IMG/VR virus record: IMGVR_UViG_3300044521_000192
Coordinates: 1-34,851 of that record
Length of the DNA: 34,851 bases
DNA from: a virus
Reading direction: 5' to 3' (one strand)
In this document: positions 14,452 to 22,013 of the stretch, piece by piece
How positions within the stretch are numbered: position 1 is the stretch's first letter
How the letters are laid out: the number at the start of each line of letters is the position of its first letter
The notes under the pieces: generated by a model
What the model was told of the DNA's origin: nothing
What the model saw: the letters and a program-made list of their open reading frames with translations, nothing else
Database searches by the model: none
Position numbers and translations under genes: made by a program

Positions 14452-14835
14452 TTGTCCCTACGCCGTCTCAGTTTTATCCCTCCCGCTACCGGCGCTTACA
14501 CGCCGCGAGGGTCTATGTGCGACACGATTACGCTACTCGCTCCGAGCAACCCGGACAACTCCGGCGCGGAGCAAGACTCTACAGCGTTTGCAACCTCATA
14601 CGCTAGCGTCCGTGCTCTCTCCGGGAGAGAGCTTGCTAAAGCGCAACAGATAGCACAGCAAGTCTCGCACATGGTCACAATTCCGTATCTGTCCGGCGTC
14701 AAAGAGGCAATGCTTGTAGGTTTTGACTCCCGCGTCTTTCGTATTCAGGCAATAGAGGACCCGGACGAGCGCAAGGTTGAGCTAAGAATGCTTTGTTTAG
14801 AGACAGGACAGAACGCCGGGGAGCCGGGGAGCTAA
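14452..14835 (+). CDS. Head closure / head-tail adaptor protein
   Basis: A 127-residue protein in the place and with the features of phage head-tail joining proteins (HK97 gp7/SPP1 gp16 type): LAPSNPDNSGAEQDSTAFATSYASVRALSGRELAKAQQIAQQVSHMVTIPYLSGVKEAMLV, then DSRVFRIQAIEDPDERKVELRMLCLE. This beta-barrel ring plugs the connector after packaging. The likely start is TTG at 14452, since AAGAGG lies about 7 bases upstream and no ATG occurs before residue 22. A non-ATG start here could lower expression. It ends directly before the next ATG. Confidence 0.8.
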   Translation: MSLRRLSFIPPATGAYTPRGSMCDTITLLAPSNPDNSGAEQDSTAFATSYASVRALSGRELAKAQQIAQQVSHMVTIPYLSGVKEAMLVGFDSRVFRIQAIEDPDERKVELRMLCLETGQNAGEPGS

Positions 14836-15228
14836 ATGTCTAACACAATCTCATGCAAGGTTGATGGACTAGCCGACCTTGAGGACGCATTGCTCAACAA
14901 GACAGTCAAGAAAGCACGCGGCTCAATGCGCGAGGCTCTTGAGTTTGCCGGTGAGTTTATGCGTGTGTGCGTTGCGCTCGCCGTTAAGCATTCTCAGTCC
15001 GGCTATCTCGCTCGGCATATCGTCAAAAAGATTACGTTGAGCGGAAAGAATGACGCCGGGACGGTGAGCGTAGGGCCGAGCAAGGACGCCTATTACGCAC
15101 AGTTTGTAGAGTTCGGCTCTATTCACAACAAGCCGCCGGAGCCGTTTATCCGTCCGGCTTTCGAGAGCAACAAAGACAAAATGCTTGACGCTTTCGCACG
15201 CAAGCTAAGAGAGGCTCTAGGTCTGTAA
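14836..15228 (+). CDS. Neck / minor tail protein, HK97 gp10 family
   Basis: A 130-residue protein that fits the HK97 gp10 family: VDGLADLEDALL near the start, a long helix KARGSMREALEFAGEFMRVCVALAV, then SGYLARHIVKKITLSG and the hallmark YYAQFVEFGSIHNKPPEPFIRPAFE. The FVEFG...PFIRPAF block is the signature. These proteins sit at the head-tail junction of siphophages. It starts immediately after the previous stop and overlaps the tail terminator gene by one base (TAATG). Confidence 0.88.
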   Translation: MSNTISCKVDGLADLEDALLNKTVKKARGSMREALEFAGEFMRVCVALAVKHSQSGYLARHIVKKITLSGKNDAGTVSVGPSKDAYYAQFVEFGSIHNKPPEPFIRPAFESNKDKMLDAFARKLREALGL

Positions 15229-15716
15229 TGCTAGACAACGCGCTATACAACATTTTACGCAATGATAGCGGCGTCTCGGCTCTCGTGACGGACGCGAAAG
15301 GCATAGCGTTTAGCCTGCTCCCTACCGGCGTAAAAGTCCCGGCGATTGTGATACACCGCGTCTCCGGCGTACCTACAACGGTGCTTGAGGAGACAACGCC
15401 GCAAGTAGAGACGCGCTATCAGTTCGATTGCTACGCAAGTCAACCGCTCGTTGCTCGGCAACTAGCGCGTTACGTCAAGCTCGCAGTAACGGACCTCGCG
15501 GGAAACTACAGCAACGGAGACAGTCCCGAGACCGTTACAACGATACAGACGAGCTATCTCAACTCTGACTTTGACGCTCCCTTTGAGCAAGGCGGAGACG
15601 GTAAGGGAATCATATACCGCTCAATCGTTGACGTGACTCTGTGGATTAGCGAGAGCTTTCTACCCATGTCAGCGCCCTCGGCGCAAGAGCCGGACATTGA
15701 CGGCGGTAACTTCTAA
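15228..15716 (+). CDS. Tail terminator / completion protein (DUF3168)
   Basis: A 162-residue protein of the DUF3168 type: LYNILRNDSGVSALVTDAKGIAFSLLPTGVKVPAIVIHRVSG, TRYQFDCYASQPLVARQLARYVKLAV and a final beta region with RSIVDVTLWISE. It forms the ring that ends tail-tube growth and joins the tail to the head. Ends with TAATG, overlapping the next start. The order connector, adaptor, gp10, DUF3168 is the standard HK97 sequence, which supports each call. Confidence 0.85.
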   Translation: MLDNALYNILRNDSGVSALVTDAKGIAFSLLPTGVKVPAIVIHRVSGVPTTVLEETTPQVETRYQFDCYASQPLVARQLARYVKLAVTDLAGNYSNGDSPETVTTIQTSYLNSDFDAPFEQGGDGKGIIYRSIVDVTLWISESFLPMSAPSAQEPDIDGGNF

Positions 15717-16549
15717 TGACAACGTTTCACATAAGAGCACGCCGAGGACTCAAAGCAAGTCTCCCGAGCGAGGGAAAGCTAGGAGAGCTTTTCCTTTGCA
15801 CGGATACCGGTGAGCTTTTCGCCGGTAACGGAACGGGACACGCGCTCACTCAGATAGGCGGCGCGGACAATGACTCCGGCAAGGCGGACGTTACATACGT
15901 TGACGCTCAGGACGCCGCTACTCTAGCGAGTGCTAACAGTCACTCGGATGCGGCGGTAGCGAGCGAGGCTAACACTCGTTACTCGGAGGACGCAAACACA
16001 CTCACAACCGCAGAGACATACACAGACAGCGCGGTATCAGGCGAAGCAACCGCTAGAAGCAACGCGGTGTCAAGCGAAGCGAGCACAAGAGCGGGCGGAG
16101 ATGCCTCAACACTGGCAACCGCCGAGGCGTACACGGACGCGGCAATAAGCAACCTCCCGGTTGCACCGTCAAGGCGGACCGTCTCTAAGACAACCGCAAG
16201 CCTCGCTAGCCTGGCGAAAGAAGTGAGCACGGTCACCCTCGCTAAGAGCTTTGTGCTCGTACAGGTGACCGTTGACTATCCGGCTCGCGTTGAACTCTAC
16301 GCAACGGCGGCTAAACAGGCGGCGGACGCGGGGCGTCCTAACACAACGCAACCAGCAGCCGGGACCGCTCACGGCGTAATCACGGACATGTACTTGACCT
16401 CAGCACAAACCTTTGACTTGAGTCCTCCGGCTCCGGGAGCCAATTGCGAGAGCACACCTAGCGCGGATATTACGTACTGCATTACCAACCTAGACACCGT
16501 TGACCGAGCTATTACCGTCACGTATGTCTTTGACATTCTTGAGGCGTAA
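15716..16549 (+). CDS. Fibre-like virion protein with repeated coiled-coil shaft
   Basis: A 277-residue protein with three parts. The N-terminus (about 1-48, HIRARRGLKASLPSEGKLGELFLCTDTGELFAGNG) resembles the anchoring segment of phage fibre and tropism proteins that read GELxxxTDTGxLxxGxG. The middle (about 62-145) is a run of Ala/Thr/Ser/Glu repeats (ASEANTR, AETYTDSAVSGEATAR, SSEASTR, AEAYTDAAIS), typical of a trimeric shaft. The C-terminus (about 150-277) is a beta-rich tip domain. It lies between the tail terminator and tail tube genes, where fibres are not normally found, so it may decorate the head or neck. Receptor or surface binding is inferred. Confidence 0.6.
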   Translation: MTTFHIRARRGLKASLPSEGKLGELFLCTDTGELFAGNGTGHALTQIGGADNDSGKADVTYVDAQDAATLASANSHSDAAVASEANTRYSEDANTLTTAETYTDSAVSGEATARSNAVSSEASTRAGGDASTLATAEAYTDAAISNLPVAPSRRTVSKTTASLASLAKEVSTVTLAKSFVLVQVTVDYPARVELYATAAKQAADAGRPNTTQPAAGTAHGVITDMYLTSAQTFDLSPPAPGANCESTPSADITYCITNLDTVDRAITVTYVFDILEA

Positions 16550-16551
16550 CT

Positions 16552-17430
16552 ATGGCAACGATTAGCGCAGTACACTACTGCGACAACTCAACCCTTGCGA
16601 ACTTCAAAGCGTGGGCGCAAGAAATCTCTAACGCTTTCCGTACCCTTGGCTGGAGTCAGACCTCGGATGCGGGACAAGTGGATTGGACTGCGCTTTCTAG
16701 CGTCCCCTCCGACTATAGCGCCTATGAGGTCTTTGTTAGCACGGACGCGCTCTCGTCAACCTGTCCTATTTACGTAAAGATTGAGTACGGAAACGGCTCA
16801 AGCGTACCGGACCTTTACATCACGGTCGGTACAGGCGGGACGGACGGCAACGCCAATATGTTTCCGCCGCACAGTACCCGCACGAATGGATTCTTTTACG
16901 TTAACGATACCTCAGACCTCATCAATTGCCATTTCTCAGGCGATGGCGGTAATTTCCGAATGGCAATGTTCCACGCCGGGAGTGCAAGCTACCCGATGGG
17001 TTACGAGCAAGGAGTCCTAGTAATTGGACGCTCGGTTGATAACTCCGGCGTGCAAACCGGTGATTACGTAGCGGTATGGGCGGCTCACTACGGAGGTCCT
17101 ATTCTGCATCAAGTGGTGTTCAACCCCACAACCGGAGGACAGACCTACGCTGAAACAAGCTCTTTTATGGGCGCACTACCGTATCACAGCAACGGCTCCG
17201 GCTCCTACGGGTCAAGTGTAGCGGTCTCGCCGGTGTTCCCGTTTGTGGGAGCGTTGGGCAACCCTAGAGACATACTCGTTGGCAATAGCACAGACTTTGA
17301 CGGCTCGAATGATGGAGCTACGGTTTCCGTGAACATATACGGGGCGGCTCACACGTACATGATTATTTCTAGACCGACCACAACATATATCGGTCAAGGC
17401 TATCAAGCTCTGTTTATGAGGTATGAGTAA
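16552..17430 (+). CDS. Putative virion surface protein
   Basis: A 292-residue protein not assigned to a named family. It starts with a short helical part (MATISAVHYCDNSTLANFKAWAQEISNAFRTLGW) and continues as a Gly/Ser/Thr/Tyr-rich beta domain (YVKIEYGNGSSVPDLYITVGTG, FSGDGGNFRMAMFHAG, YGAAHTYMIISRP). Starting with WAQ..SNAF...GW is usual for phage structural proteins that describe a sample-like beta sandwich. It begins 3 bases after the fibre-like gene and is followed without a gap by a 53-residue gene, so it belongs to the same virion cluster. It may form the tip or partner of the preceding fibre. Confidence 0.5.
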   Translation: MATISAVHYCDNSTLANFKAWAQEISNAFRTLGWSQTSDAGQVDWTALSSVPSDYSAYEVFVSTDALSSTCPIYVKIEYGNGSSVPDLYITVGTGGTDGNANMFPPHSTRTNGFFYVNDTSDLINCHFSGDGGNFRMAMFHAGSASYPMGYEQGVLVIGRSVDNSGVQTGDYVAVWAAHYGGPILHQVVFNPTTGGQTYAETSSFMGALPYHSNGSGSYGSSVAVSPVFPFVGALGNPRDILVGNSTDFDGSNDGATVSVNIYGAAHTYMIISRPTTTYIGQGYQALFMRYE

Positions 17431-17592
17431 ATGCCTACTCCTACTCTCCCTACACTCCCGGTAGCTGGTACACGTACAACCCTCGGCTTTGGCTTGTACG
17501 ACCGTATTAACACTCCTAGGAACAAAGTAGCGTTCGCCAATGGCGGCGGAGGGACTCCGGCTCCTACTACTGGTCAAATCTGGCCTAGATAA
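17431..17592 (+). CDS. Small Pro/Thr-rich protein
   Basis: A 53-residue product starting at ATG 17431, directly after the previous stop (TAAATG). GAGG lies about 9 bases upstream. It is rich in Pro, Thr and Gly (MPTPTLPTLPVAGTRTTLGFGLYDRINTP ... GGGGTPAPTTGQIWPR, split here), with no predicted domain. Its exact abutment and good ribosome binding site suggest a real gene, perhaps a minor virion component. Confidence 0.45.
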   Translation: MPTPTLPTLPVAGTRTTLGFGLYDRINTPRNKVAFANGGGGTPAPTTGQIWPR

Positions 17593-17602
17593 AAGAGGCG
17601 CT

Positions 17603-17776
17603 ATGACAATCAATGTGTTTGATAAGAGCGGAAAGCAACTAGGCGCGAGTGACATTAAGGACCTCGGCGTCAACCTCAACGGGGACCTATGGTCCGTGAC
17701 TCTCACGGACGGCTCCGTACTCACAATGCGCGTCCGGGGACAGCTAACGCTAAGCGAGGACCCGCAAGCGAAGTAA
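17603..17776 (+). CDS. Small beta-rich protein of unknown function
   Basis: A 57-residue protein starting at ATG 17603 with AAGAGG just upstream; an upstream in-frame extension is less likely. The sequence (INVFDKSGKQLGASDIKDLG, DLWSVTLTDGSVLTMRVRG) alternates like a small beta domain. No family is recognised. It is the last gene before the 179-base non-coding leader of the tail tube gene. That leader (17777-17955) contains a GC-rich stretch and ends with AAAAAGGAACAGG before the ATG. Confidence 0.5.
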   Translation: MTINVFDKSGKQLGASDIKDLGVNLNGDLWSVTLTDGSVLTMRVRGQLTLSEDPQAK

Positions 17777-17955
17777 GACCAAGTTTAGCAACAAGCTAAC
17801 AACAGGCGGTCGCGCCCGCCGCGCCGCCGCGTAACAACCCTCCGTAGTCCTCAGAGACTCCCTCACAAGACTTTTGCAGTTAGAGCCGTGCAACAAGCGG
17901 ACTAGACAGAGCAACACAGCAACTCAAACTCAGAAAAAGGAACAGGTACACAACT

Positions 17956-18384
17956 ATGTCTAGCATAGGTTATCAGGGACGCGGGTCTAAGCTATCGGTT
18001 GAGACGGCTACGTCTCCGATTACGTTTACTCCCATTGCACAGCTACAGAAATTCGCTTTCGGCGGCATTAAGGTTGCCGTTGAAAAGATTACTAACCTTG
18101 ACTCCCCGGACGCTTTCGAGGAAATCATTGCTACCACGATTGACCCCGGTGACGTGAGCTTTGACGGTGTTCTAGACCCGGCTAATACCGAGGTTGCGGA
18201 CCTCGTTGACCGCTTGCAGAACCGGACCAAGAGCAATTTCCAGATTGAGCTAACGGACGGAAGCAAGTTTACCTTTGCGGGATACTTCACGGAGCTAACA
18301 CCGGCAACCGTGGAATACAGCAAGGCAATTATGTACTCCGGCAAGATTCAGATTACCGGAGCCGTAACCGGACCGAGCATGTAA
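17956..18384 (+). CDS. Major tail tube protein
   Basis: A 142-residue protein in the standard place between the tail terminator and tail-assembly chaperone genes. It reads as a compact beta barrel with one helix: YQGRGSKLSVETATSPITFTPIAQL, VAVEKITNLDSPDAFEEIIATTIDPGDVSFDGVLDPAN, and ELTDGSKFTFAGYFTELTPATVEYSKAIMYSGKIQITG. This pattern is that of siphophage tail tube proteins, which stack as hexameric rings around the tape measure. It has a 179-base leader and a strong hairpin after its stop, both also seen at the capsid gene, as expected for a highly made protein. Confidence 0.8.
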   Translation: MSSIGYQGRGSKLSVETATSPITFTPIAQLQKFAFGGIKVAVEKITNLDSPDAFEEIIATTIDPGDVSFDGVLDPANTEVADLVDRLQNRTKSNFQIELTDGSKFTFAGYFTELTPATVEYSKAIMYSGKIQITGAVTGPSM

Positions 18385-18399
18385 TCAAGCGGAATAGGG

Positions 18400-18426
18400 G
18401 CGGCGCGGGTCTTTGGCTCGCGCCGC
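18400..18426 (+). terminator. Hairpin after the tail tube gene
   Basis: GCGGCGCG (18400-18407) and CGCGCCGC (18419-18426) form a perfect 8-bp G+C stem with an 11-base loop, 16 bases after the tail tube stop codon. No T run follows. It probably acts as a partial terminator or a 3' mRNA stabiliser. Its right arm runs into a copy of the dispersed 14-bp repeat. Confidence 0.5.
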
Positions 18427-18436
18427 TACACCGCTA
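18423..18436 (-). repeat. Dispersed repeat TAGCGGTGTAGCGG, copy 2
   Basis: Exact 14-bp copy on the minus strand in the gap between the tail tube gene and the chaperone gene, overlapping the right arm of the hairpin at 18419-18426. Confidence 0.6.
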
Positions 18437-18474
18437 ACTAGAAGTAAGAATCCTCGCTGTAAAAGGGTCTATCT

Positions 18475-18843
18475 ATGACAGACGTACTCACGCAAGCAAT
18501 CACTCCCGCCGTTGACCTCACGCTCAATGGTAAGACGTACTCCCTCGCTTTTCCCCTCTCCGCTGTCCTCAAGTACAAAGGCAAGACCGGCGATAACCTC
18601 TTTAACGTAAAGCATTGGTCCCGCATTGACGAGGACCCGGAGCGCCTCATTGCGGCGTTGTGGGCGGGCGTGTCTCTGAAACACCCGGAAATGACATACG
18701 AGGAAGTTAGCAAGCTCGTTGACATAGGGACCGCTATCCCTATCACGCAAGCTCTAGGCGAGTGTCTAGCGTCTTTCTTCCCGGAGCCTAAGCCGGAGAG
18801 TGCGGACCCAAACGGACAGGCGGCGGAGAGTCAAGGGAAGTAA
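18475..18843 (+). CDS. Tail assembly chaperone, G-like
   Basis: A 122-residue protein in the place of lambda gpG. The start LTLNGKTYSLAFPLSAVLKYKGKTGDNLF and the middle DPERLIAALWAGVSLKHPEMTYEEVSKLVDIG resemble the tail assembly chaperones that coat the tape measure during tail building. The tail (PEPKPESADPNGQAAESQGK) is a charged linker in which a slippery heptamer lies, so part of translation continues into the -1 frame. The zero-frame product ends at 18843. Chaperones are not part of the final virion. Confidence 0.8.
   Translation: MTDVLTQAITPAVDLTLNGKTYSLAFPLSAVLKYKGKTGDNLFNVKHWSRIDEDPERLIAALWAGVSLKHPEMTYEEVSKLVDIGTAIPITQALGECLASFFPEPKPESADPNGQAAESQGK
18807..18813 (+). promoter_or_regulatory. 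Programmed -1 ribosomal frameshift site CCCAAAC
   Basis: In the zero frame the codons are GAC CCA AAC, giving the canonical pattern X-XXY-YYZ (C-CCA-AAC). Slippage by -1 continues at CGG 18813 and reads through to 19229. The -1 frame is open only from 18792, so the slip site must lie between 18792 and 18840; this heptamer is the only canonical one I see there. Confidence 0.8.
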
Positions 18844-19229
18844 CAATCCTTGAGCTTTGGTCCGCCGCTCGCGCTGTCCTCAATATGAGCCGTGATGAGT
18901 TTCTCGCGGCGTCTCCCCGAGAGTTAGATGCGCTCCTCACTTGCAAGTATGTCCGTGACGCCGGAATGTTAGCCGCGCTCCGGTCCGATATATGGAATAC
19001 GGCGATGGTTGTGAGCGGCAATGAGCAACGCTTTGAGCCGGACTTTTTCCTAGGGCGTAGCGGTGTAGCGGCCAAACACAATGACGCGGACACGCGCCGC
19101 TTTATTGAGGAGTGGGAGCGCGGACAGATAGAGCAACCGGACGCGGAGACGGTCTCGGCGTTTAAGGCTCGGCTGTCAACGAAATTCAAGTTTAGGAAAT
19201 CCGGCGAGGTCCAACAGGTTAGGAAATAA
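18813..19229 (+). CDS. Tail assembly chaperone, T-like part (expressed by -1 frameshift)
   Basis: About 138 residues in the -1 frame, joined to the first 113 residues of the upstream chaperone to give a fusion of about 251 residues, like lambda gpGT. The region just before the first internal ATG (18885) is clearly coding (VTILELWSAARAVLNMSRDEFLAASPRELDALL) and matches the helical start of T-type domains, which end in the motif about a Pro-Arg-Glu-Leu. This shows that translation enters from upstream rather than at 18885. The T part contacts the tail tube protein while G coats the tape measure. It ends at TAATG, overlapping the tape measure start. Confidence 0.75.
   Translation, partial: RTGGGESREVTILELWSAARAVLNMSRDEFLAASPRELDALLTCKYVRDAGMLAALRSDIWNTAMVVSGNEQRFEPDFFLGRSGVAAKHNDADTRRFIEEWERGQIEQPDAETVSAFKARLSTKFKFRKSGEVQQVRK
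19058..19071 (+). repeat. Dispersed repeat TAGCGGTGTAGCGG, copy 3
   Basis: Exact 14-bp copy inside the T-like chaperone coding region, encoding part of GRSGVAA. It is the only copy inside a gene, so coding constraint may explain it. Confidence 0.5.
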
Positions 19230-22012
19230 TGGCAAACATTCTCGGACAACTCGTTGTCAATCTTCTTGCCAACACCGCGAGCTTTGAGGCGGGTCTCAAC
19301 AAGGCCGCCAAGCAAGCTAAGGCGAGCGGCAAAGAGATTGAGCACGTCTTTGAGAGCCTCGGCGGTACGGTTGAGAAGCTACTCGCGCCGTTTGGCGAGC
19401 TTGGCTCAACCATTGCCTCGGGTCTCGGCGGCGTGGGTGGATACGCTCGCGGGATTCTTGAGGTCCTCGGACCTCTCGGCGGCGCGGCGGGCGCGGCGGG
19501 ACTTGCGCTCGCCGGTGTTGCGGCGGTTGGTATTGCTGTAGGCGCGGCGGCTATCGGCATTGCCATACACGCAAGCGAGGCGGCGGCTCGTATCGGGGAG
19601 CTATCACAAGCAACCGGCGTCTCCGTTGAGTCCCTGTCCTTGCTCGGCAACGTAGCAGCTACTAAGGGTATCTCCGTTGACTCAATGGCGAAAGCTCTTG
19701 AGAAGATGAGCAAGAGCGCGGTTGCGGCGGCTCAAGCCGGACCCAAGACGAGCACGGCGTACAGCGAGCTAGGCATTGCGGTAAAGGACGCTCAAGGCAA
19801 TATGCGTGACGCGGACGCTATCTTTGCGGACGTGTCTAAGAAGTTTGCGGACATGCCGGACGGTCCCATTAAGACCGCCTATGCAATCAAGCTATTCGGA
19901 CGCGCTGGGGCGGAAATGATTCCGCTACTCAACGAGGGCGGCGCTCACCTAGAGGAGCTTGAGAGTCACTTTAAGGCTCTAGGCGCGGTTGTCTCCGGTC
20001 CTATGGCGAAAGCCTCAGAGGAGCTAAAGGAAAATCAGACCCTCATTAGCGCGGCTTTCACCGGTCTAGAGAATGACCTTGTAGCGGACCTAGTACCGGC
20101 TATCAATGTAGTTGCGAAAGAGTTTGTCTCATTCTTTGAGGATAACCGGACGGAGATTGCCAGCTTTATTGAGGGCGTTGCTAACACCGGCAAGGTTGTG
20201 CTCAACCTGGTACAGATTCTAGGCGCGGCTCTGTCTCTAATCTATCGCATTGTTGTGACCGCCGTTGACGAGCTACAGATTGCAGGCGGGACCGTGGGCG
20301 GTGTTGCTAGCGCGATTGCAAAGGGAGACTTTAAGGGAGCTTGGTCCGCTGTAAAGGACGGCGCGCACAACGCCGCGAGCGAGGCTAAGTACAACTTTGA
20401 CGTTGCCGTTGACAATATCAAGGGAAGCGTCAAGAGCATTGCCGGAGTGTGGGAAGCGGCTCTCCCGGACGCTAAGAAACCGCGAGCACAAGAGCAAGGA
20501 CCCGCGCCTAAGCCGGTTGACCTCACGTTTATCAACAAGACGGTTGAGGCTCTACAGCGTCAAGCCGAGAAAGAGGAGACGCTCGCCGGGGCGATTGGAC
20601 AAGCTACCGCGTCACAGATTGAGGCTAACGCCGCCGCAACAGCGGGAGAGGCTATACAGCGTCTCATTGACGAGGCAACGGACAAGGGTATTGAGAAAAC
20701 GAAAGCGTTTAAGAATGCTCTAGCCTCGGCAACTCCCAAGATACAAGAGGCGGCGGAATGGCAAGCTACCTTTAAGGCGGCGGTCTCGGACCAAGGGGAG
20801 TTTGACAAGTTCACAAAGAAGATTACCGAGCAGATAGCCGCAATGGAAGGCGAAGCGGCGGCGGGTAACAAGATTGAGCAACAATGGGCAAAGAATAACG
20901 CTACACTCAAGCCGCTAGCGGACGTGCTCACGGAGCTAGGTCTCAAGTATGAGGAGCTACGTGTTGAGTACGGGGACCAAGACCCGCAGGTTAAGGACCT
21001 CGCTCAAAAGGTTGCGTCTCTCAATGCACAGTACAAGCAAGAGACGGCTAACGTTGCGGCTCTCAATGCCGAGTACCAGAAGTCCGAGATTAAGAAAGCC
21101 TCGGACGCAGCAAAGCTACAGCTAGACGGACTACAGGCAACAACCGCCGCGTTGCTCGTGGGCGGTGAGGCTTACGCAAAGATTGACGAGGCGGTCCGCA
21201 AGTTTGCCTATGACACAGGCGCGAGCGCGGCTCAACAGGCGGCTTACCGTAAGACTCTCGTTGACACCAACGCCGAGATACAGAAGCAAGCGGCTATCAA
21301 TTTCGCGTCACCGGGGAACAGTCAACAAGCACAAAACCTCAAGCTACAGATTGCCGAGCTTGAGCAACTCTCCGCCGAGTGGAAAGCACAAGGCAAGGAC
21401 GTTACCGGTGTTGACCTCGCGCTAGAGAAGCTCAACGCCGATTATCAGCACATGCAAGTAGCAGGCGGCGGAGCTTTGCAAGGTCTAACCTCCGGCTTTG
21501 CTCAATTCGCGGCTAGCGTCCCGAGCATGGGTCAAACAATGGAGCAAGTAACCGACACCGCTCTAAAGGGTATCGGGGACAACTTCGCCTCAATGGTTGC
21601 GAAAGGTAAAGCGGACTGGGGCGGTCTTATTGCCTCAATGGAGGAAATGTTAATCAAGTCCGCTATCAACAACCTACTCAAGTCAATCTTTAACTCGCTC
21701 GGTAGCATGGGCGGCGGCGGTGGTTTCCTCGGCGCGATTGGCTCTGTCTTCGGCGGCGGTAAAGCCGTGGGCGGAGACGTGACGCCGGGTAAGACGTATC
21801 TAGTAGGCGAGCGCGGACCGGAGCTTTTCTCTCCTACCTCGTCCGGCAAGATTACGCCTAACGGCGCAACGGCAAGCGGCGGAGGACAGACCATTGTACA
21901 GAATTGGAATATCACAACGCCGGACGCTGATAGCTTCCGCCGCTCACAGTCGCAGATAACCGGCGCTATGTGGCAAGGCGCGGCGCAAGCACACTCCCGG
22001 TTGAGGCAATAA
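19229..22012 (+). CDS. Tail tape measure protein
   Basis: A 927-residue protein, the largest helical protein of the tail module. The N-terminus (ANILGQLVVNLLANTASFEAGLNKAAKQAKA) is the usual start of tape measures. A hydrophobic stretch lies at about 75-115 (GGAAGAAGLALAGVAAVGIAVGAAAIG), followed by the family segment GELSQATGVSVESLSLLGNVAATKG. Long Ala/Lys/Glu coiled coils fill about 270-760, then a Gly-rich region and a C-terminal domain (GGDVTPGKTYLVGERGPELFSPTSSGKI) found in many phages. It sets tail length: at the usual 1.5 angstrom per residue, about 135-140 nm. Starts at ATG 19229, overlapping the chaperone stop. Confidence 0.93.
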   Translation: MANILGQLVVNLLANTASFEAGLNKAAKQAKASGKEIEHVFESLGGTVEKLLAPFGELGSTIASGLGGVGGYARGILEVLGPLGGAAGAAGLALAGVAAVGIAVGAAAIGIAIHASEAAARIGELSQATGVSVESLSLLGNVAATKGISVDSMAKALEKMSKSAVAAAQAGPKTSTAYSELGIAVKDAQGNMRDADAIFADVSKKFADMPDGPIKTAYAIKLFGRAGAEMIPLLNEGGAHLEELESHFKALGAVVSGPMAKASEELKENQTLISAAFTGLENDLVADLVPAINVVAKEFVSFFEDNRTEIASFIEGVANTGKVVLNLVQILGAALSLIYRIVVTAVDELQIAGGTVGGVASAIAKGDFKGAWSAVKDGAHNAASEAKYNFDVAVDNIKGSVKSIAGVWEAALPDAKKPRAQEQGPAPKPVDLTFINKTVEALQRQAEKEETLAGAIGQATASQIEANAAATAGEAIQRLIDEATDKGIEKTKAFKNALASATPKIQEAAEWQATFKAAVSDQGEFDKFTKKITEQIAAMEGEAAAGNKIEQQWAKNNATLKPLADVLTELGLKYEELRVEYGDQDPQVKDLAQKVASLNAQYKQETANVAALNAEYQKSEIKKASDAAKLQLDGLQATTAALLVGGEAYAKIDEAVRKFAYDTGASAAQQAAYRKTLVDTNAEIQKQAAINFASPGNSQQAQNLKLQIAELEQLSAEWKAQGKDVTGVDLALEKLNADYQHMQVAGGGALQGLTSGFAQFAASVPSMGQTMEQVTDTALKGIGDNFASMVAKGKADWGGLIASMEEMLIKSAINNLLKSIFNSLGSMGGGGGFLGAIGSVFGGGKAVGGDVTPGKTYLVGERGPELFSPTSSGKITPNGATASGGGQTIVQNWNITTPDADSFRRSQSQITGAMWQGAAQAHSRLRQ

Positions 22013-22013
22013 C

